Assembly (NCBI GenBank): GCA_964402065.1 | Contig: CAYOAN010000003.1 | Coordinates: forward strand, 1 to 64,000 | From: CAIWMF01 sp964402065 | Lineage (GTDB): Bacteria > Verrucomicrobiota > Verrucomicrobiia > Chthoniobacterales > UBA6821 | Reading direction: 5' to 3' | DNA length: 64,000 nt | Shown: one piece after another, positions 25,372 through 34,144 of the stretch | Layout: the number at the start of each line of letters is the position of its first letter | Numbering within the stretch: the stretch's first letter is position 1 | Program-made: the position numbers and the translations under genes | The notes under the pieces: generated by a model | The model's input: the letters and a program-made list of their open reading frames with translations, nothing else | Told to the model about the DNA's origin: nothing | Databases searched by the model: none

Positions 25372-26421
25372 ATGCACCTCACTCGTCTCATCCTCCGAAA
25401 CTTTCGTTGCTTTCAAGGGTTAACGTGGGAGCCAACGCCAGGACTCAATTTTATTTTGGGAACTAATGCCCAAGGGAAAACCTCGATATTGGAAGCTACA
25501 TGTGTCCTATTACGCCTAAAATCTCCTCGCACGCATGTCCTCGCAGAGCTGGTTCATTTTGGAGAAAAAAGTTTTTGCATTGAAGGGGCTTTTGACACAC
25601 TGCATAAAAAAGCCATCATCACTCCTGAATCATCTTCGAAGTATGAACTTTTTTGCGATGATGTTTCGCAAAAAAAAACTGATTACTTATCTTCAGGCAC
25701 ACTTGTGTGGTTCGGCAATGAAGATATTGAACTCATTCACGGAGCAGCCGGTCGACGGCGAGACTTTCTCGACAGTGCTGGGCTGCAGCTAGAAAAAGAA
25801 TACGGCCCTCTTCTCCGCTTTTACGAAAGAGCCTTGCGCTCCCGCAATGTACTCCTGCGCGAAGGAAAACCTCGTCGCGAAGTCGAAGCTTACGATCTTC
25901 CCTTAGCAGAAAGTGGGGAACGATTAACCTCCCTCAGATCCTCTCTATTAGAGGATTTAAAGCCTCACGTTGCAACAGCCTGCCAAGCATTGTCGAAAGA
26001 AAGGATCACGTTATCCTATGAACCAGGAACAACGCTTCCCCTGCGTGAAGCACTCATTGCTTCACGTACTGAGGAAGAACGCTTGCGCTGCACTCAAGTT
26101 GGTCCTCATCGTGATGATGTTTCCATTTTTTTAAACGATCTCCCAGCAGGACCATTTGCTTCTGAAGGACAACGGAGGACCCTTGCTATTGCCCTTAAAT
26201 TAGGCCTCGCCAATTTACTTCATCAAAAGCGCTCTGCGCCACCACTGTTGCTTCTTGATGACGTTTTTGGCGAACTCGATTCTGGACGTCGCCACGCGCT
26301 CTTAGCTCATTTTCCTAAAACGTCACAGGTGTTTTTTACAACTACCACCATGGCAGGCCTGGAGTTACCCCCAGGCTCAACGTCTTTCCATTTACAACAA
26401 GGAAAACTTAATGCGTTGTAA
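25372..26421 (+). CDS. recF: DNA replication and repair protein RecF
   Basis: A 349-residue SMC-like ATPase that loads RecA at single-stranded gaps. Features visible are Walker A (FILGTNAQGKTSILEA), the RecF start MHLTRLILRNFRCFQGL, the QVGPHRDD motif, the ABC signature FASEGQRRTLAIALKLG and Walker B LLLLDDVFGELD. It lies 6 kb upstream of dnaA-dnaN on the same strand, so the classical dnaA-dnaN-recF group is split. Its last 14 bases overlap the convergent gene at 26408. Confidence 0.95.
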   Translation: MHLTRLILRNFRCFQGLTWEPTPGLNFILGTNAQGKTSILEATCVLLRLKSPRTHVLAELVHFGEKSFCIEGAFDTLHKKAIITPESSSKYELFCDDVSQKKTDYLSSGTLVWFGNEDIELIHGAAGRRRDFLDSAGLQLEKEYGPLLRFYERALRSRNVLLREGKPRREVEAYDLPLAESGERLTSLRSSLLEDLKPHVATACQALSKERITLSYEPGTTLPLREALIASRTEEERLRCTQVGPHRDDVSIFLNDLPAGPFASEGQRRTLAIALKLGLANLLHQKRSAPPLLLLDDVFGELDSGRRHALLAHFPKTSQVFFTTTTMAGLELPPGSTSFHLQQGKLNAL

Positions 26422-27040
26422 CAGCCTCTTCTTCTGAAGGAGCTGGCTCTGTCACATAGCTCAGAGCTCTTGATAAAATCATTTTACCAGGAGGCAACAA
26501 CGTTGTTTGGTCAGCCGGAAGTTGATAGCCATACATAAAAGTAATACTTCCTTGGGCAGGAAGGTGTAGCGTACCTTCTTCGAGAGTCCCACCGAAAATA
26601 GCATATCCCGCTACTAGCCCATCTCCAAATAAACAAGCCCTCACCTGAACTTGTGAAGAGACATTAAAAACATTCTCAACAACCTTCATTTGTTGGCCGG
26701 GATTACTAGGATCGTTAACCATGACCTCTTTTTGGCTACTCAGAATGCAGCCAGTAAAGAGGAGCGCAAGGTTCCAGTCCCTCAAAAGCTTATCTGTTTC
26801 ATTTTTGAGCGTTACTGTTACTTGATAAACAAAAGGAGCCTTATCGTTTTGTAAATCAGCAGACCAATTAACCGTAGCTCTTGGAGCCCCTTTGGCAGAG
26901 ATTACTTTGTAGGTTGCTTCAAGATGCTGCACAGGCGCAGTGGAAGTTGTATTAGCTGCACTGGAAGAGGGAGTAACTTGGGCTAATAGTCCAGAAGAGA
27001 GTCCTGTGGCAAGAAACCATGCAAAGAAGAATTTTTTCAT
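26408..27040 (-). CDS. Exported hypothetical protein
   Basis: A 210-residue protein with a signal peptide (MKKFFFAWFLATGLSSGLLAQ, cleavage after Ala-Gln). The mature part looks beta-sandwich-like: EATYKVISAKGAPRATVNWSADL, YQVTVTLKNETDKLLRDWNLALLF, and a late SITFMYGYQLPADQTTLLPPGKMIL. Two Cys residues (one in GCILSS, one in ACLFGDG) could form a disulfide. No family recognised; the pattern recalls periplasmic proteins with a FN3/BIG-like fold. It overlaps the end of recF by 14 bases. Confidence 0.55.
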   Translation of the reverse strand: MKKFFFAWFLATGLSSGLLAQVTPSSSAANTTSTAPVQHLEATYKVISAKGAPRATVNWSADLQNDKAPFVYQVTVTLKNETDKLLRDWNLALLFTGCILSSQKEVMVNDPSNPGQQMKVVENVFNVSSQVQVRACLFGDGLVAGYAIFGGTLEEGTLHLPAQGSITFMYGYQLPADQTTLLPPGKMILSRALSYVTEPAPSEEEAVTTH

Positions 27041-27099
27041 AGAAAAGACTAAGTAAATTATTTTTCTTTTTTGTCGAGTCTGTTTTTCTTCCTGCTTGA

Positions 27100-27240
27100 T
27101 TAGAGCGTGTTAAAAAATATTATAGCCGATGTTGTGCCAGAAACGAGGAGCGCAGAACCGCAGTGTATTCTGATACTCGAGGACGCGAGCACTGGAGTGA
27201 CGCCGCAATGCGCGGCTATAGAAGTTTTAATATGCTCTAA
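27100..27240. repeat. Miniature inverted-repeat element, family A, copy 1
   Basis: 141 bp bounded by TTAGAGCGTGTTAAAA at left and TTTTAATATGCTCTAA at right, which are inverted complements with a few mismatches extending about 28 bp (to TATAGCC / GGCTATA). The interior contains GTGCCAG.AA.GAGG.GC and CTGGAGTGACGCCGCAATGC, shared with 58213-58354. It lies 97 bp upstream of purF. No transposase is nearby. Confidence 0.75.
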
Positions 27241-27336
27241 AGCTCAGTTTGAGAAATTTTATTTATTATGATACATTGAACTGCGCTTCACTTTGACCCA
27301 TACTGATCGCCGCTCACTTTTTACCTCTTACTTCTC

Positions 27337-28800
27337 TTGGATTCCTCCGATTTTCCATCCCACGAATGCGGCGTTTTTGCTGTCTACGGACATCCTGACG
27401 CTGCCCTTCTGACATACTACGGTCTCTTTGCACTCCAGCATCGCGGCCAAGAGAGCGCGGGTATCGTTGTTCACGATGGAAGCAAGCGTCCTTTTAAAAT
27501 ACAAAAAGGCATGGGACTTGTTGCAAACGTATTCCAAGACCAGTCTTTTGAAAAACTTTCAGGCACTCAGGCAATCGGTCATGTCCGTTATTCGACAGCT
27601 GGATCTAGTAACTTGCTCAACGCGCAACCGCTCAGTGCAGAAACAAGCCGCGGACAGCTAGCTATTGCCCATAATGGAAATCTGATCAATGCAGGTCGTT
27701 TACGTGCTGAATTGGAAATGAAAGGTTCCATTTTTCAAGCCACTTCTGACAGCGAGGTCATTCTTAATTTGTTAGTTCAACCCAGCGCTCTGTCTCAGGA
27801 ACCCAATCCTCTCGCAGCACTTCGCCGTCTAGAAGGCGCTTTTAGCGTTGTCATCATGGGAGAAAAAGAAATTGTTGGGATGCGCGATCCTTGCGGATTC
27901 CGCCCTCTTTCTCTCGGAAAATTAGGAGACGCATGGGTTCTCTCTTCCGAAACATGCGCCTTTGATCTCATCGGAGCCAGCTTTGTTCGCGACATAGAAC
28001 CAGGCGAAGTTGTGATTATTGATGCATCAGGCATTCGCTCCGAATTTCCTTTTGCTTCGCAAAAAGAAGCTTTTTGTATTTTTGAGTATGTCTACTTTGC
28101 ACGCCCTGACAGCAATCTCCTTCAAAAGAATGTCAGCCAAGTACGAATGCGCATGGGACAAGAGTTAGCGCGCCTTCACCCTGTGGATGCTGACATTGTC
28201 GTTCCCATTCCTGACTCTGGAATTTACGCTGCACTTGGTTTTTCGGAAGAGCTCAAGATTCCTTACGATCCCGCTTTTGTTCGCAACCATTACATTGGGC
28301 GGACCTTTATTCAGCCAACTCAACTCATTCGTGATTTTAACGTTCGGGTAAAGCTGAATCTGATCAGTGAAAAAGTTCGCGGAAAGCGAGTCGTTGTTAT
28401 CGATGATTCCATTGTGCGCGGCACGACTGCTAAAACCCGTGTGGTTAACTTGCGCGAGGCAGGAGCAAAAGAAGTGCATCTTCGGATCAGCTGCCCCCCT
28501 CATCGTAGCGCTTGTTATTACGGCATTGATTTTCCAGATCCTGACAAACTTGTTGCTAACCAAATGACTCAAGAAGAGCTCTGCTCCTATCTTGGAGCTG
28601 ATAGCATTGGGTACCTCGATGTTCCTGGAATGATCCGAGCAACGCAATTACCTGAGCATAACTTCTGTCTTGCTTGCTTCACGGGAAATTACCCTCTTCC
28701 AGTTGACTTAACTTTTGAAAAACAGATGCTAGAGCGTCGTCAAGAACAGTCTTCTTTCTTACCTACCGAACCAGCTTCTTCTCTTTTTCAAAAAAAATAA
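27337..28800 (+). CDS. purF: Amidophosphoribosyltransferase (glutamine PRPP amidotransferase)
   Basis: A 487-residue enzyme of the first committed purine step (PRPP + Gln to phosphoribosylamine). The N-terminal nucleophile is Cys11 in HECGVFAVYG, so a 10-residue propeptide is removed. The start is TTG at 27337, since no ATG fits. The Gln site has LQHRGQESAGI, and the PRPP motif is VVVIDDSIVRGTTAK. The four Cys ligands of the Fe-S type are in FCIFEYVYFARPDS, SACYYGIDFP and FCLACFTG, so it should bind a 4Fe-4S cluster as in Bacillus. purM follows after 23 nt. Confidence 0.95.
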   Translation: MDSSDFPSHECGVFAVYGHPDAALLTYYGLFALQHRGQESAGIVVHDGSKRPFKIQKGMGLVANVFQDQSFEKLSGTQAIGHVRYSTAGSSNLLNAQPLSAETSRGQLAIAHNGNLINAGRLRAELEMKGSIFQATSDSEVILNLLVQPSALSQEPNPLAALRRLEGAFSVVIMGEKEIVGMRDPCGFRPLSLGKLGDAWVLSSETCAFDLIGASFVRDIEPGEVVIIDASGIRSEFPFASQKEAFCIFEYVYFARPDSNLLQKNVSQVRMRMGQELARLHPVDADIVVPIPDSGIYAALGFSEELKIPYDPAFVRNHYIGRTFIQPTQLIRDFNVRVKLNLISEKVRGKRVVVIDDSIVRGTTAKTRVVNLREAGAKEVHLRISCPPHRSACYYGIDFPDPDKLVANQMTQEELCSYLGADSIGYLDVPGMIRATQLPEHNFCLACFTGNYPLPVDLTFEKQMLERRQEQSSFLPTEPASSLFQKK

Positions 28801-28823
28801 TTTCTAATTTTGCCACTTATTTT

Positions 28824-29915
28824 ATGACTTCTGCTGCTCAACGCCTTAATAAAAAAGAAAAACAAAGTTCCTACGCTAAAGCTGGCGTTGATGTAGCTCT
28901 TGGTAATCGCCTAAAATCAGGCATCGGGACTCTTGTTAAGCCAACTCATGGAAAAGAAGTCCTTGGAGGCATTGGTGGTTTCGGAGGACTCTTTCGTCCA
29001 GACTTTAAAGGCCGCAAGATCAAAGATCCTGTTTTAGTTTCCAGCGTTGATGGCGTTGGCACCAAATTAAAAATTGCTTTTGCCACTGACCGCCATGACA
29101 CAATCGGAGCAGACCTTGTTAATCATTGCATCAATGATATTGCTGTCACCGGAGCACAACCACTCTTCTTTTTGGATTATATTGCAGCTGAAACATTAGA
29201 TCCAAGAGTGCTGCGCCAAATCATCTCGGGCCTTGCCCGATCCTGCAAAGCCGCTGGTTGCGCGCTCATTGGTGGCGAAACAGCGCAAATGCCAGGCCTT
29301 TATCATTCAGGAGAATATGATCTCGCTGGTACAATCGTTGGCGTTGCTGATCGCAAACACCTCCTTGATGGAAGTCGCGTTAAAGTTGGAGATCACTTAA
29401 TTGGCTTCGCCTCCAACGGCCTTCATACCAATGGCTACACGCTCGCACGTCAGGTGCTTTTTAAAAAAATGAAGCTCCAACTTTCTAGCAAGCCAGCAGG
29501 ACTCGCTACCACATTAGAAAAGGAGCTTCTTAAGATCCATCGTTCCTACCTTCCCGAATTTCAGTCCATCCAGGAACTTGGCACTAACAAACTCCATGCA
29601 GCAGCCCATATCACTGGGGGAGGCCTCATTGATAACTTACCTCGTGTACTGCCAAAAAACTGCGATGCTCTCATCGATACTGAATCTTGGAAAATCCCAC
29701 CAATTTTTAAAATCATTTGCCAAGGAGGACGTATTGATCCTCTCGAGATGTATCGAGTTTTTAACATGGGAATTGGCATGGTCTTTGTCGTCTCCTCAAA
29801 AGAGGCTTCAGCAATTGCTAAAAAACTTCGCGGGAAAATTATTGGAAAAATTGTCCCTGGTCATGGAGAGGTTCAACTTGAACCATCAAAACAATTGCAA
29901 ACAACGACTCTCTAA
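28824..29915 (+). CDS. purM: Phosphoribosylformylglycinamidine cyclo-ligase (AIR synthetase)
   Basis: A 363-residue enzyme forming aminoimidazole ribotide from FGAM and ATP. The start is MTSAAQRLNKKEKQSSYAKAGVDV. Conserved parts include GGFGGLF, SVDGVGTKLKIAF, HCINDIAVTGAQPLFFLDYIA, GGETAQMPG and HITGGGLIDNLPRVLP. Compared with the usual 340-350 residues, the N-terminus has about 12 extra residues. It is cotranscribed with purF and is followed after 11 nt by an alpha/beta hydrolase gene. Confidence 0.95.
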   Translation: MTSAAQRLNKKEKQSSYAKAGVDVALGNRLKSGIGTLVKPTHGKEVLGGIGGFGGLFRPDFKGRKIKDPVLVSSVDGVGTKLKIAFATDRHDTIGADLVNHCINDIAVTGAQPLFFLDYIAAETLDPRVLRQIISGLARSCKAAGCALIGGETAQMPGLYHSGEYDLAGTIVGVADRKHLLDGSRVKVGDHLIGFASNGLHTNGYTLARQVLFKKMKLQLSSKPAGLATTLEKELLKIHRSYLPEFQSIQELGTNKLHAAAHITGGGLIDNLPRVLPKNCDALIDTESWKIPPIFKIICQGGRIDPLEMYRVFNMGIGMVFVVSSKEASAIAKKLRGKIIGKIVPGHGEVQLEPSKQLQTTTL

Positions 29916-29926
29916 AAATAGTTGTC

Positions 29927-30907
29927 ATGAGGAAGCGTTCGTCACATTCTCACAAAATGAGCGTCGGCGCTGGCTTTGGAATGGGGCTCCTGGGGGCTCT
30001 GGCTTTGGCTGTACGCTTTGGCTGGAAGAACCAACTTCGCCAACCTCTTTCTAATGCTATTTCACCTCCTATTTTTGCAACACGTCTATTCAATACCGCA
30101 TCAGGAGAAATTGTTTACCATACCTCTGGAACAGGAGAGCCACTTCTTTTTCTCCACGGTGTTTTTCCTGGAGCTTCTTCATTTGAATGGTCAAAAGTTT
30201 ATCCGCACTTTGCATCACATTATCAAGTCCTCGTTCCTGACTTGATCGGCTTTGGAGAATCTCAGCGCCCTCGAATAGCCCTTTCTGCAGCTGAACAAGT
30301 GCGATCATTAGCTGAGTTTTTACGTAACTCAACTGGAGGAAAAGCGATAACCTTGGTAGCTTCAGGCTTGAGTGCTAACGTAGCACTCCTCTTAGCAGCG
30401 CATTATCCAAATGCTGTAAGCCGTCTTGTGCTCTGCATGCCGTTCCTGACGCTTAAGGGAGTCTCAGCATTTCGCCCATTTCATCGACTTTCTTGGTTTC
30501 CTCGCCTAGCTCGAGTTGTCTACCGTCGTCAACTCAGCACCGAACATGATATCAAAAATTGGCTTTTGCGGTCAGGCTTTAGCACCCATGATCCTGCTTT
30601 AGAAGAAACTGTTACTGTCCTTACATCAACGGCTCAACAGTATGGAGCAGAGCATGCATTTTTAGCCCAATCATCTCGCTCCTTTTGGCGTAAGATTCCT
30701 TCACAGCTCACCTCCCTTCATCTTCCTATTGCTCTTCTCTCTAACAAAAGCTCTGAGCGCCTCACTAATGAATCGATTGCCGCCCTGCGCCCTTATTCTA
30801 CACGTTTTTCTATTACCGAAATCGAAACCGAAAGCTTCTTGCCTTCACTTACCAATCCTGAACTCACAATAGGAGCTTTACGCCAAGAACTAGAGCAATC
30901 GCTATAA
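29927..30907 (+). CDS. Alpha/beta hydrolase, membrane-anchored, atypical nucleophile elbow
   Basis: A 326-residue protein with an N-terminal basic segment and short hydrophobic helix (SVGAGFGMGLLGALALAVRF) that likely anchors it to the inner membrane. The alpha/beta-hydrolase fold is shown by LLFLHGVFPGASSFEW (oxyanion region), VLVPDLIGFGESQRP, and LVLCMPFL. The expected Gly-x-Ser-x-Gly elbow reads GLSANVALLLA, with Asn in the last position. A clear His near the C-terminus is lacking, and the C-terminal third is unclear. It could still act as an esterase or be a non-catalytic relative. It follows purM at 11 nt. Confidence 0.65.
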   Translation: MRKRSSHSHKMSVGAGFGMGLLGALALAVRFGWKNQLRQPLSNAISPPIFATRLFNTASGEIVYHTSGTGEPLLFLHGVFPGASSFEWSKVYPHFASHYQVLVPDLIGFGESQRPRIALSAAEQVRSLAEFLRNSTGGKAITLVASGLSANVALLLAAHYPNAVSRLVLCMPFLTLKGVSAFRPFHRLSWFPRLARVVYRRQLSTEHDIKNWLLRSGFSTHDPALEETVTVLTSTAQQYGAEHAFLAQSSRSFWRKIPSQLTSLHLPIALLSNKSSERLTNESIAALRPYSTRFSITEIETESFLPSLTNPELTIGALRQELEQSL

Positions 30908-31018
30908 GTTATTAAGTTACTAAGACAGGTTGTCACGCTAGGTTGTCCAGCAACCTTGATTAAACGTTACAAGGTTTTTGTTGAAGCCCAATCTAGGCAC
31001 CTATTGCCTCACCCTTTT

Positions 31019-32620
31019 ATGCTAACACCAATCCCTATTTCTTTCTTCTCACTTTCTATCGATATAACTTTCGTCATTGTTTACTTTCTAGTCATTGTAG
31101 GAATAGGACTCTACACAGGTCGCAATAATAAGACGCTTCAAGATTTTGCGCTCGGAAATCGTAGCGTTCCATGGTGGGCTATCCTAGCCTCTATTATTGC
31201 TGCTGAAACCAGTGCTGCCACCTTCCTCGGATCTCCGGCAGAAGGATACAAGACACGTTCCTTTTTTTATGCGCAGTTAGCCATTGGAACCGTCTTGGCT
31301 CGGATTGTGATTGCCTATACTTTTTTGGCTCCTTACTACCGCTACAATGTTAAAAGCATCTATGAATTTTTAACAGTTCGTTTTGGTCCAGCTACCAAAA
31401 ACATGGCCAGCGCTATCTTTCTCTTTACGCGCGTTCTCGGTATCGGCGTGAGACTTTATTTGGGAGGTCTCATCCTTGTAGTTATTTGGAAATACCTTTA
31501 CCCTAACTCACCTGTAACATTGATGCATTATTTTTGGGGCATCCTTATCGTCACTCTGATCACGACGATTTATACCATGATTGGCGGCATCAAGGCTGTT
31601 GTTTGGACGGACCTCATTCAAGCTTGCATCATGATTGGCTCTGTCCTTTTTACACTTTGGCTACTGCTACATCACCTCGGAGGCATCGTCACCGTCAAAG
31701 AAACTTTTGGAAGTTGGGAAAACTTACACTGGATCCAATGTGGTTGGGATTCGTCACTCCCATTTGGCACGGCCTTTTCAAAAATGCTCGCTGAGCCTTA
31801 TACGCTTGGTGCAGCCTTCATCGGATCAACTTTTTTGACCATGGCCACTCATGGAACTGATCAAGACATGGTTCAGCGCCTCCTGACAGCACCCAACCTC
31901 AAGAAATCCCGATTTTCACTCATCCTCAGCGGATTTGCTGATATTCCTATCGCACTCGCTTTCCTGAGTGTTGGCATTTTGCTTTATGTCTATTACAATC
32001 ATTTGGGTCACGCTCCAGAAATTCCTGATAATGAAATTTTCGCTCACTTCATTGTTAACAATATTCCTGTTGGACTTCGCGGACTAATTATTGCTGGTGT
32101 TTTAGCCACGATGATGGGATCAACTTCTGCAGCTCTCAATGCTCTTGCAACAAGCTTCACAACTGACTTTTACCTTCCCTATATCAATCCAACAGCGGAT
32201 GATCGCACCTCGGTACGTGCTGCTCGTCGAGCTACCTTCATTTTTGGCATGCTTATGGTCGGAGTTGGAACCATAGCTGCTTACTCAGTACTCCTTAACC
32301 CTCGCCTAACCATTATTCCAATTGCGATTGGTATCTTGGGCTACACCTACGGTGGTTTACTAGGAATCTTTTTACTTGGAATGCTCACTAAAAGTCGCGG
32401 CTGCGACGGCACTAATGTTGTAGCCATGTTGATCGGAATGACCAGCGTCCTCTTCCTCGGCAAAGTCGAACTTCCAGGGCTCATTAATTTTGGTCATTTT
32501 ATGCCAACTTGGTGGCCTGAAATTGCCTGGCCTTGGTATGTTTTTATTGGAAGCGTAGTCACATTTTCAGCAGCCGTCGTATTTAAGACTCCGTCTGCAA
32601 AGCTAATAAACACTCGATAA
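31019..32620 (+). CDS. Sodium:solute symporter (SSS family)
   Basis: A 533-residue polytopic protein with about 13 predicted membrane helices. The SSS pattern appears in IVYFLVIVGIGLYTGR, DFALGNRSVPWWAILASIIAAETSAATFLGSPAEGYKTRSF (first sodium-site helix), and LIIAGVLATMMGSTSAALNALATSFTTDFYLPYI (the G-S-A/S-S helix). It likely takes up a sugar, amino acid or carboxylate with Na+; the substrate cannot be told. I chose ATG 31019. An in-frame TTG at 30956 would add 21 residues without features. No obvious operon partner. Confidence 0.85.
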   Translation: MLTPIPISFFSLSIDITFVIVYFLVIVGIGLYTGRNNKTLQDFALGNRSVPWWAILASIIAAETSAATFLGSPAEGYKTRSFFYAQLAIGTVLARIVIAYTFLAPYYRYNVKSIYEFLTVRFGPATKNMASAIFLFTRVLGIGVRLYLGGLILVVIWKYLYPNSPVTLMHYFWGILIVTLITTIYTMIGGIKAVVWTDLIQACIMIGSVLFTLWLLLHHLGGIVTVKETFGSWENLHWIQCGWDSSLPFGTAFSKMLAEPYTLGAAFIGSTFLTMATHGTDQDMVQRLLTAPNLKKSRFSLILSGFADIPIALAFLSVGILLYVYYNHLGHAPEIPDNEIFAHFIVNNIPVGLRGLIIAGVLATMMGSTSAALNALATSFTTDFYLPYINPTADDRTSVRAARRATFIFGMLMVGVGTIAAYSVLLNPRLTIIPIAIGILGYTYGGLLGIFLLGMLTKSRGCDGTNVVAMLIGMTSVLFLGKVELPGLINFGHFMPTWWPEIAWPWYVFIGSVVTFSAAVVFKTPSAKLINTR

Positions 32621-32742
32621 CCAGCCACTGCCTACCACTCGTCAAGCTTTTTGGAAAAAATATTCTCTGCTCATGAGGCTTTTTTCTTGAGCCCAGAAAG
32701 CCTTCTTTTAAAATCGGCGGGGCAATCTGAAAATTTTACTCT

Positions 32743-32750
32743 CCCCCCCC
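32743..32750 (+). repeat. Poly-C tract upstream of dnaA
   Basis: Eight consecutive C residues lie 35 bp before the dnaA ATG, between the words AATCTGA and TCAGATT that form a short inverted repeat. It is a possible slippage tract in the leader. Confidence 0.4.
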
Positions 32751-32785
32751 AATAATCAGATTACTTTCTCTACTTCTATTTTCTT

Positions 32786-34132
32786 ATGCATCTAAGTCAT
32801 GAACAAATTTGGGACCAACTTTCGCAGCGCATTCGTCAGCGCATTAGCCCTGACGGTTATCGGCGCTGGTTTAGTGATGTTCATGTCAGTGATGCTACTT
32901 CTGATTCGATAACACTGAGTGTTCCCAATCCCATTCATCAATTTTTTATTGAAAGTAACTATTCTGTCCTTCTCTCTTCTTCCCTTGAGGAAATTTATGG
33001 TGCTTTCCGAACTCTCCATTTTATCCCTCGAGAACTTCAAGAGCCAGAGACTGAAGCTCCTGCCATCTCTTCCGCAACGCCTGCTTCTGCTTCTAAAAAG
33101 TCGATTCAGTCAACAGGCCTTAATCCTACCTATACTTTTGAAAATTTTATTGTTGGGTCTAACAACGAATTTTCTCATGCAGCTGCGGTAGCCGTAGCCC
33201 AAGCACCAGCTCGAACTTACAATCCTCTCTTCATTTATGGTGAAAGCGGCTTGGGAAAAACTCATTTATTGCAAGCTATTGGTCATCGCATGCTCGCTAA
33301 TAAAAAGGGAGCCAAGGTTGTTTACCTTCGCAGTGAAGAGTTCATCAATGAATTTATTGATGCTATCCAGCATGGAACCCTCTTCCAATTTAGAAAGCGC
33401 TATCGCCAAGCTGATATTTTAATGATTGATGATATTCAATTTTTTGCTGGCAAGGAACGCTCTCAAGAAGAATTCTTCCACACATTTGGAGCGCTCCATG
33501 ATGGCCACAAGCAGATTATTCTAACAAGCGATCGCCCTCCTAGCGAAATTGAAAAGCTTGAAAAACGCCTTGTTTCTCGATTTGAATGGGGAATGACTGC
33601 TGAAATACAGCCCCCTGATATGGAAACTCGAATTGCCATTCTTCAAGGCAAAGCTGAACAACTCCAAATTAATATTGAGTCATGGGTTTTAGAGTGCATT
33701 GCAGAAAATATCCTTTCTGACGTTCGCCGTCTTGAAGGAGCTTTGATGAGGGTTGCAGCCTACAAGTCATTAAGCGGAAAACCACTTTCCAAAGAATCAG
33801 TAGGACACCTATTGCGCGATGTGTTTCAACAACAGTCCAAGAAAAATATTACTGTTGATCAAATTCAAAAGCGTGTGGCTGAACATTTCGATATTCGCCT
33901 TGCTGACATGTCGAGCAAACGCCGTCAAAATAGCGTTGCCTATCCTCGACAGGTGGCTATGTACTTGTCTCGAGAACTGACTTCTTCCACGCTTAAAGAA
34001 ATCGGAGAATCTTTTGGAGGCAAAGATCATGGCACTGTCATCCACGCTTATAAACTCATCAAAAATCGCATGGAAAATGATGCTTCCTTACGTCATTTAA
34101 TACGCCATCTTGACAAGCAATTGACAAAATAA
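32786..34132 (+). CDS. dnaA: Chromosomal replication initiator protein DnaA
   Basis: A 448-residue AAA+ initiator. Domain I (residues 1-85) starts HEQIWDQLSQRIRQRISPDGYRRWF. The ATPase domain holds Walker A (YGESGLGKTHLLQAIG), Walker B (ILMIDDIQFFAGKE) and sensor motifs (ILTSDRPP, RLVSRFEWGM). Domain IV has the DNA-binding signature FGGKDHGTVIHAYKLI. It opens replication by binding DnaA boxes. dnaN follows after 12 nt. No box cluster is visible upstream of the gene, so the origin is not evident here. The leader is pyrimidine-rich. Confidence 0.97.
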   Translation: MHLSHEQIWDQLSQRIRQRISPDGYRRWFSDVHVSDATSDSITLSVPNPIHQFFIESNYSVLLSSSLEEIYGAFRTLHFIPRELQEPETEAPAISSATPASASKKSIQSTGLNPTYTFENFIVGSNNEFSHAAAVAVAQAPARTYNPLFIYGESGLGKTHLLQAIGHRMLANKKGAKVVYLRSEEFINEFIDAIQHGTLFQFRKRYRQADILMIDDIQFFAGKERSQEEFFHTFGALHDGHKQIILTSDRPPSEIEKLEKRLVSRFEWGMTAEIQPPDMETRIAILQGKAEQLQINIESWVLECIAENILSDVRRLEGALMRVAAYKSLSGKPLSKESVGHLLRDVFQQQSKKNITVDQIQKRVAEHFDIRLADMSSKRRQNSVAYPRQVAMYLSRELTSSTLKEIGESFGGKDHGTVIHAYKLIKNRMENDASLRHLIRHLDKQLTK

Positions 34133-34144
34133 AACTACTTCTTC

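Noticed and set aside
32676..32703. AGGCTTT / AAAGCCT hairpin as terminator of the symporter gene
   Set aside because: Short stem with a long loop and a broken U-run; too weak to list.
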